Of a stretch of 8,173 bases of DNA, positions 5,068 through 8,173 are shown piece by piece. The notes below the pieces were generated by a model. The model saw nothing but the letters and a program-made list of their open reading frames with translations, was not told the DNA's origin and did not search any database. Origin of the DNA: Devosia sp. (lineage in GTDB: Bacteria > Pseudomonadota > Alphaproteobacteria > Rhizobiales > Devosiaceae); assembly GCA_028290245.1 (NCBI GenBank), contig JAQGKG010000122.1:1-8173 (forward strand). Direction: 5' to 3'. The position numbers were made by a program, and so were the translations under genes. Numbering within the stretch: position 1 is the first letter of the stretch; each line of letters begins with the position of its first letter.

Positions 5068-6327
5068 TTGGTCCACCATTTCACCCACCGCGACGACACC
5101 CTCTATGCCGAGGACGTCAATCTCAATGACCTCGCCGCCAAGGTGGGCACGCCCTTTTACGTCTATTCCAGCGCCACCCTGCGCCGGCATGTGCGGGTAG
5201 TGAAGGCAGCTTTTGAGGGCATCCCGACGCTGCTGGCCTACGCCATGAAGGCCAATTCCAACCAGGCCGTGCTCAAGTTGATGGCGTCGGAAGGCGCTGG
5301 CGCCGACGTGGTCTCGCTTGGCGAGCTGGAACGTGCCCTGGCCGCCGGCATCAAGCCCGAGATGATCGTGTTTTCTGGCGTCGCCAAGACCATCGCTGAA
5401 ATGCGCCGTGGGCTGCAGGCCGGCATCAAGTGCTTCAATGTCGAGAGCGAGCCCGAGCTCGAACGGCTGTCCATGGTCGCCTCGGACATGGGCATGACAG
5501 CCAAGGTATCGGTCCGCATCAACCCAGACGTCGATGCCCGCACCCATGCCAAGATTTCCACCGGCAAGGCCGAGAACAAGTTCGGCATTCCCTTTGCCCG
5601 CGCCCGCGACGTCTATCGCCGTATCGCTGAGCTACCCAATGTAGAAGCCGTCGGCGTCGATATGCACATCGGCAGCCAGCTCACCGATCTCGAACCCTTC
5701 AGCACCGCCTTCGGCCTGATGGCCGAACTGGTGACCGCGCTGAAGGCCGATGGCCGCGACATTCGTCACGTCGATGTCGGCGGCGGCCTGGGCATTCCCT
5801 ACAATGTCGATGAAACCGCGCCGCCGCTGCCCAGCGCCTATGCCGCCGTGGTGCGCGACAAGATAGGCCAGCTTGGCTGCACCCTGATCATCGAACCCGG
5901 TCGCCTGCTGGTCGGCAATGCCGGCATTCTCGTCACCAAGGTCGAGTATGTGAAGGAAGGCAGCACCAATTTCGTCATCGTCGACGCGGCGATGAACGAC
6001 CTGATCCGCCCGACGCTCTACGAAGCCCATCACGACGTGGTGCCGGTCAACCACTCCAACCTGGCGCCGATTACCGCCGATATCGTCGGCCCGGTCTGCG
6101 AAACCGGCGATTACCTCGCCAAGGCCCGCACCATGCCCGGCGTCAAGGAAGGCGACCTGCTCGCGGTGATGAGTGCCGGTGCCTATGGCGCGGTCATGGC
6201 CTCGACCTACAATTCCCGCGCCCTGATTCCCGAAGTGCTGGTCGACGGCGACCGCTTCCACGTCATCCGCCCCCGCAAGTCGATCGACGAACTGATCGCG
6301 CTAGATAGCGTACCCGACTGGCTATAG
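5068..6327 (+). CDS. lysA: Diaminopimelate decarboxylase
   Basis: A PLP enzyme that decarboxylates meso-diaminopimelate to L-lysine, the last step of lysine synthesis, as a cytoplasmic dimer. Seen (419 aa, normal length): an alanine-racemase-like barrel with the PLP lysine in YAMKANSN (Lys61), the glycine-rich phosphate loop DVGGGLGIPY (236-245), DMHIGSQ (198-204) and IIEPGR (274-279). The C-terminal beta domain has PVCETGDYLA (342-351), whose Cys344 and Glu345 act across the dimer interface, and GAYGAVMASTYNSR (371-384), which supplies the conserved Tyr. The start is TTG with a well-placed GGAG; the N-terminal HRDDTLYAEDV is typical of alphaproteobacterial LysA. The 63-base gap before it holds no convincing promoter, so it is probably read from upstream. 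The stop codon lies 2 bases from the stop of the convergent cpdR gene. Confidence 0.97.
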   Translation: MVHHFTHRDDTLYAEDVNLNDLAAKVGTPFYVYSSATLRRHVRVVKAAFEGIPTLLAYAMKANSNQAVLKLMASEGAGADVVSLGELERALAAGIKPEMIVFSGVAKTIAEMRRGLQAGIKCFNVESEPELERLSMVASDMGMTAKVSVRINPDVDARTHAKISTGKAENKFGIPFARARDVYRRIAELPNVEAVGVDMHIGSQLTDLEPFSTAFGLMAELVTALKADGRDIRHVDVGGGLGIPYNVDETAPPLPSAYAAVVRDKIGQLGCTLIIEPGRLLVGNAGILVTKVEYVKEGSTNFVIVDAAMNDLIRPTLYEAHHDVVPVNHSNLAPITADIVGPVCETGDYLAKARTMPGVKEGDLLAVMSAGAYGAVMASTYNSRALIPEVLVDGDRFHVIRPRKSIDELIALDSVPDWL

Positions 6328-6329
6328 GC

Positions 6330-6740
6330 CTATTCTTCCCGCGCCCGCCGTCCGAGCGACAGCACTTCGACGGGCTTGCCCTCGAGTGCATCATCCACCT
6401 TCTGCAGCAGGTCGGCGAGGGTGAACGGCTTGGTAATGACGTCATAGATCAGCGCATCGAGCCCATGCGCCCGTTCGCGCTGGTCGGCAAAGCCGGTCAT
6501 CAGCACGATGACGACGTCGGGATATTTCGCCGCCACATGCAGCGCCAGCCCGATGCCGTCCATGATCGGCATCTTGATGTCGCTCAGCAGCAGGTCGAAG
6601 CGCCCGTTTTCGGCGTCGGCGGTCTCGGCCGCCAGCCCGCCGTCTTCTTCGGCAACGACTTCGTGCCCCTTCATCGTCAAGGCGCTCACCACGAAGGCGC
6701 GCACTGATGGATCGTCTTCGGCAACCAGAATGCGGGCCAT
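6330..6740 (-). CDS. cpdR: Single-domain response regulator, CpdR-like
   Basis: A stand-alone receiver domain of 136 aa with no output domain. Seen: the acidic pocket AEDD (Asp9, Asp10), the phospho-acceptor Asp54 in LLLSDIKMPIMDGI (50-63), the switch Thr82 in LMTGF and Lys104 in TKPFTLADL. The stretch MTGFADQRERAHGLDAL together with the MARILVAEDD start resembles CpdR. In Caulobacter and rhizobia the unphosphorylated form of CpdR brings ClpXP and its substrates to the cell pole, where regulators including CtrA are degraded; the CckA-ChpT phosphorelay switches it off. The ATG at 6740 is chosen over the TTG just before it because GGAG lies 8 bases upstream. The start overlaps the TGA of the zinc-ribbon gene by one base, so translation is probably coupled. 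The tail after residue 121 (PVEVLSLGRRAREE) is a short extension. The receiver fold is certain; the CpdR identity is likely, not proven. Confidence 0.8.
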   Translation of the reverse strand: MARILVAEDDPSVRAFVVSALTMKGHEVVAEEDGGLAAETADAENGRFDLLLSDIKMPIMDGIGLALHVAAKYPDVVIVLMTGFADQRERAHGLDALIYDVITKPFTLADLLQKVDDALEGKPVEVLSLGRRAREE

Positions 6741-7705
6741 CAATGATGCTCCGGGGCATTAGTGTGTTCGGTAACGGCGGGAGGCGCCGTATGTTCATTT
6801 GTTTCGGCAGGCGCTGCGGGCTCGCCCGGAACGGCATGTCCGGTTGGCGGCGCGGCCGCTTCGTGCCCGCCTGAGCCATCCGCAGTGACTAGCGGTATGC
6901 CCTGGCCGCCGGCAAAACTCAGCCGCACGCTGGCCGCATCGCCCGGCGGCATGGTCAGTTGCGTATCGAATGTCGCCCGCTCGCCTGCCATCAGGTCGCG
7001 CACCGCCGGGGTGACGCTCCATTCGTAGATGCCCTGGCCATGGCTATCGAGTAGCGTCACCACCACGGCGGGTACACTGACCGGCGCCGACATCATCCCG
7101 ACAATCTGTGCCGAAACCGCCAGCACTTCCTTGCCGTCGCGCAGCGATTGCAGCGTGCTGACATTGGAGAACTCGAGGCCCACGACGTTGACGCCGAGCC
7201 CCACCGCTGCATAGACGCCGGCCATGGCGGGGAACCTCTCCACCACCATTACGCGGCCGAAATAACCCATGGCGATAATGCCAACCAGCATCAATGTGCC
7301 GCCAATGCGGACCGTGCGCCGCAGCTTGGCCAGCGGCAATTCGGCGACCATGGCACTCTGCCGGCGCCGGAAATCCTTCTGCCGCTTGCGCAGCACGGCC
7401 GTTTCGACCTTGCTGGCCACTGCGGCCCTGTGCTGGGCTTCCTCGGCGGCTTTTTCCATCGCCGTGAAGCGCGCCGCTTCCTCTTTCACCGACCGCTCTT
7501 CAGCCGCCATGGCGTCGTCGAGGCCATCTTCGGTAATCGCTTCCGAGGCTTTTTTCTGCTCTGGCGTTGACGGATCTTCCTTGTCCAGCGCGCGCTGTTG
7601 CCAGGCCTGCTGGCATTGTGCGCACTGCACTTTACGACCAGCCGATCCGATGGCCTCGTAGGTCACCTGGTACTTGGTCTGGCAGTGCGGACAGGTGATG
7701 ATCAT
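6740..7705 (-). CDS. MJ0042-type zinc-ribbon membrane protein with periplasmic C-terminal domain
   Basis: A 321-aa protein of unknown function. Seen: an N-terminal zinc ribbon of the MJ0042/zinc_ribbon_5 type with CPHC (5-8) and CAQC (28-31); a charged Ala/Glu/Lys/Arg-rich region that could form a coiled coil (about 65-120); a basic patch LRRTVRIGG followed by one membrane segment (about 134-150). After that comes a beta-rich domain (about 172-270, with VSAQIVGMMSAPVSVPAVVVTLLDSHG) of the DUF3426/FxLYD kind found in such proteins. By the positive-inside rule the zinc ribbon faces the cytoplasm. The end (277-321) is a low-complexity Ala/Pro/His/Glu tail with six histidines. It is first in an operon with the CpdR-like gene and divergent from ftsE, an arrangement I recall from other Hyphomicrobiales. 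No canonical ribosome site precedes the ATG. A cell-envelope or division-linked regulatory role is only inferred from neighbours. Confidence 0.82.
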   Translation of the reverse strand: MIITCPHCQTKYQVTYEAIGSAGRKVQCAQCQQAWQQRALDKEDPSTPEQKKASEAITEDGLDDAMAAEERSVKEEAARFTAMEKAAEEAQHRAAVASKVETAVLRKRQKDFRRRQSAMVAELPLAKLRRTVRIGGTLMLVGIIAMGYFGRVMVVERFPAMAGVYAAVGLGVNVVGLEFSNVSTLQSLRDGKEVLAVSAQIVGMMSAPVSVPAVVVTLLDSHGQGIYEWSVTPAVRDLMAGERATFDTQLTMPPGDAASVRLSFAGGQGIPLVTADGSGGHEAAAPPTGHAVPGEPAAPAETNEHTAPPAVTEHTNAPEHH

Positions 7706-7744
7706 CGGGCCAGACGGATTGGGACGCAGTTACAGAAGGCCGAC

Positions 7745-7779
7745 TCTATCCACCGGGGGTTAAAACTCCTCAAACCCCC
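7745..7779 (-). promoter_or_regulatory. Candidate promoter with overlapping inverted repeat, upstream of the zinc-ribbon/cpdR operon
   Basis: A perfect inverted repeat GGGGGTT (7755-7761) and AACCCCC (7773-7779) with an 11-base spacer lies between the divergent operons. On the minus strand it overlaps a possible -35 TTGAGG (complement of 7768-7773), a 17-base spacer and a weak -10 GATAGA (complement of 7745-7750), some 40 bases before the zinc-ribbon start. The symmetry suggests an operator or a hairpin. The promoter call itself is weak. Confidence 0.35.
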
Positions 7780-7932
7780 ATCGTCCTCACTGCACGACCC
7801 CGACAATCCACCACATTTGTGCCGCTTTGATCCCGCCCATGACCGCACCATGCGCGTGCTGCCGCTAGGGCTGTTATGATGCGCGTAACACCTGATTCGC
7901 CCCTAAGCGGACCTTTCCGGGAGCCTGCCCTC

Positions 7933-8173
7933 TTGATCGAATTTTCCAATGTCGGGTTGCGCTATGGCAATGGTCCGGAAATTCTGCGGGACCTGACCTT
8001 TTCGGTCGAACCGGGTTCCTTCCATTTCCTCACTGGACCGTCCGGCGCTGGCAAGACCAGCCTGCTGCGCCTGCTGCTGCTGTCGCTCAAGCCGAGCCGT
8101 GGCAAAGTGACGATGTTCGACGAGGATGTCAGCGATCTCACCCATGATCGCCTGCTGCAGATGCGTCGCCACA
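7933..8173 (+). CDS. ftsE: Cell division ATP-binding protein FtsE, N-terminal fragment
   Basis: ATPase of the FtsEX complex, an ABC-type module at the division ring whose ATP cycle drives periplasmic peptidoglycan hydrolases through FtsX. Seen: the first 80 codons, cut by the window edge. They begin IEFSNVGLRYGNGPEILRDL and include the Walker A loop GPSGAGKTS (35-43) and then LLRLLLLSLKPSRGKV, all typical of FtsE. The Q-loop, ABC signature and Walker B lie outside. The start taken is TTG at 7933, where the family's N-terminus begins, with GGGAG 9 bases upstream. The frame stays open to a pair of ATGs at 7876 and 7879 preceded by AGGG, which would add 18-19 residues not usual in the family as I know it. 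It is divergent from the zinc-ribbon/cpdR operon; ftsX would be expected next. Confidence 0.9.
   Translation, partial: MIEFSNVGLRYGNGPEILRDLTFSVEPGSFHFLTGPSGAGKTSLLRLLLLSLKPSRGKVTMFDEDVSDLTHDRLLQMRRH

Noticed and set aside
7759..7774. Degenerate CtrA-like box (TTTG-N7-TTAAC on the minus strand) before the cpdR operon
   Set aside because: Only one half-site matches TTAA, and the bases are already explained by the GGGGGTT/AACCCCC repeat.
7598..7879. Plus-strand open frame of 93 codons crossing the start of the zinc-ribbon gene
   Set aside because: Its first part is antisense to the zinc ribbon, it has no ribosome site, and it matches no family.
1..8173. CRISPR array, insertion sequence, tRNA or phage remnant
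   Set aside because: No regularly spaced repeats, transposase motifs or cloverleaf are seen on either strand; almost all of the window is accounted for by core genes.

Overview
The window reads as chromosomal DNA from an alphaproteobacterium of the order Hyphomicrobiales (Rhizobiales). This is inferred from the high GC content, the style of the FtsE, LysA and CpdR-like proteins, the neighbouring tlpA, argH and lysA genes, and intergenic palindromes resembling the mosaic repeats of that order. A Devosia-like genus is my best guess, from memory only. No mobile element, phage gene, tRNA, rRNA or CRISPR array is visible, and base use looks uniform throughout.

Left part (1-2072): the 3' end of a PduO-type cob(I)alamin adenosyltransferase gene runs into a two-hairpin repeat. 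Facing it is a membrane diguanylate cyclase with a 5TM-5TMR_LYT-type sensor and a GGDEF domain. Divergent from the cyclase is a two-gene operon of very small proteins, each with an AGGAGG ribosome binding site. The first matches the YjfB putative motility family. The second is unrecognised but shares its C-terminal pattern. This is the least described part of the window.

Middle part (2069-6327): tlpA (membrane-anchored thioredoxin-like protein) and argH (argininosuccinate lyase) are divergent, with only 22 bases between start codons. Then come chaC (glutathione-degrading gamma-glutamylcyclotransferase), preceded by a hairpin repeat, and lysA (diaminopimelate decarboxylase). argH completes arginine synthesis and lysA completes lysine synthesis; chaC sits between them.

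Right part (6330-8173): a translationally coupled minus-strand pair encodes an MJ0042-type zinc-ribbon membrane protein and a single-domain CpdR-like response regulator. It is divergent from ftsE, which is cut by the window edge. CpdR controls ClpXP proteolysis of cell-cycle regulators and FtsE works in the divisome, so this end looks devoted to cell cycle and division. A GC-rich inverted repeat lies between the two transcription units.

The genes are packed tightly: convergent stops overlap or nearly touch (2069-2072, 6325-6332), one stop and start overlap as TGATG, and three genes probably begin with TTG. Most of the window is ordinary core chromosome. The best candidates for something undescribed are the tiny-protein operon beside the diguanylate cyclase and the inverted repeat in front of the zinc-ribbon/cpdR operon.
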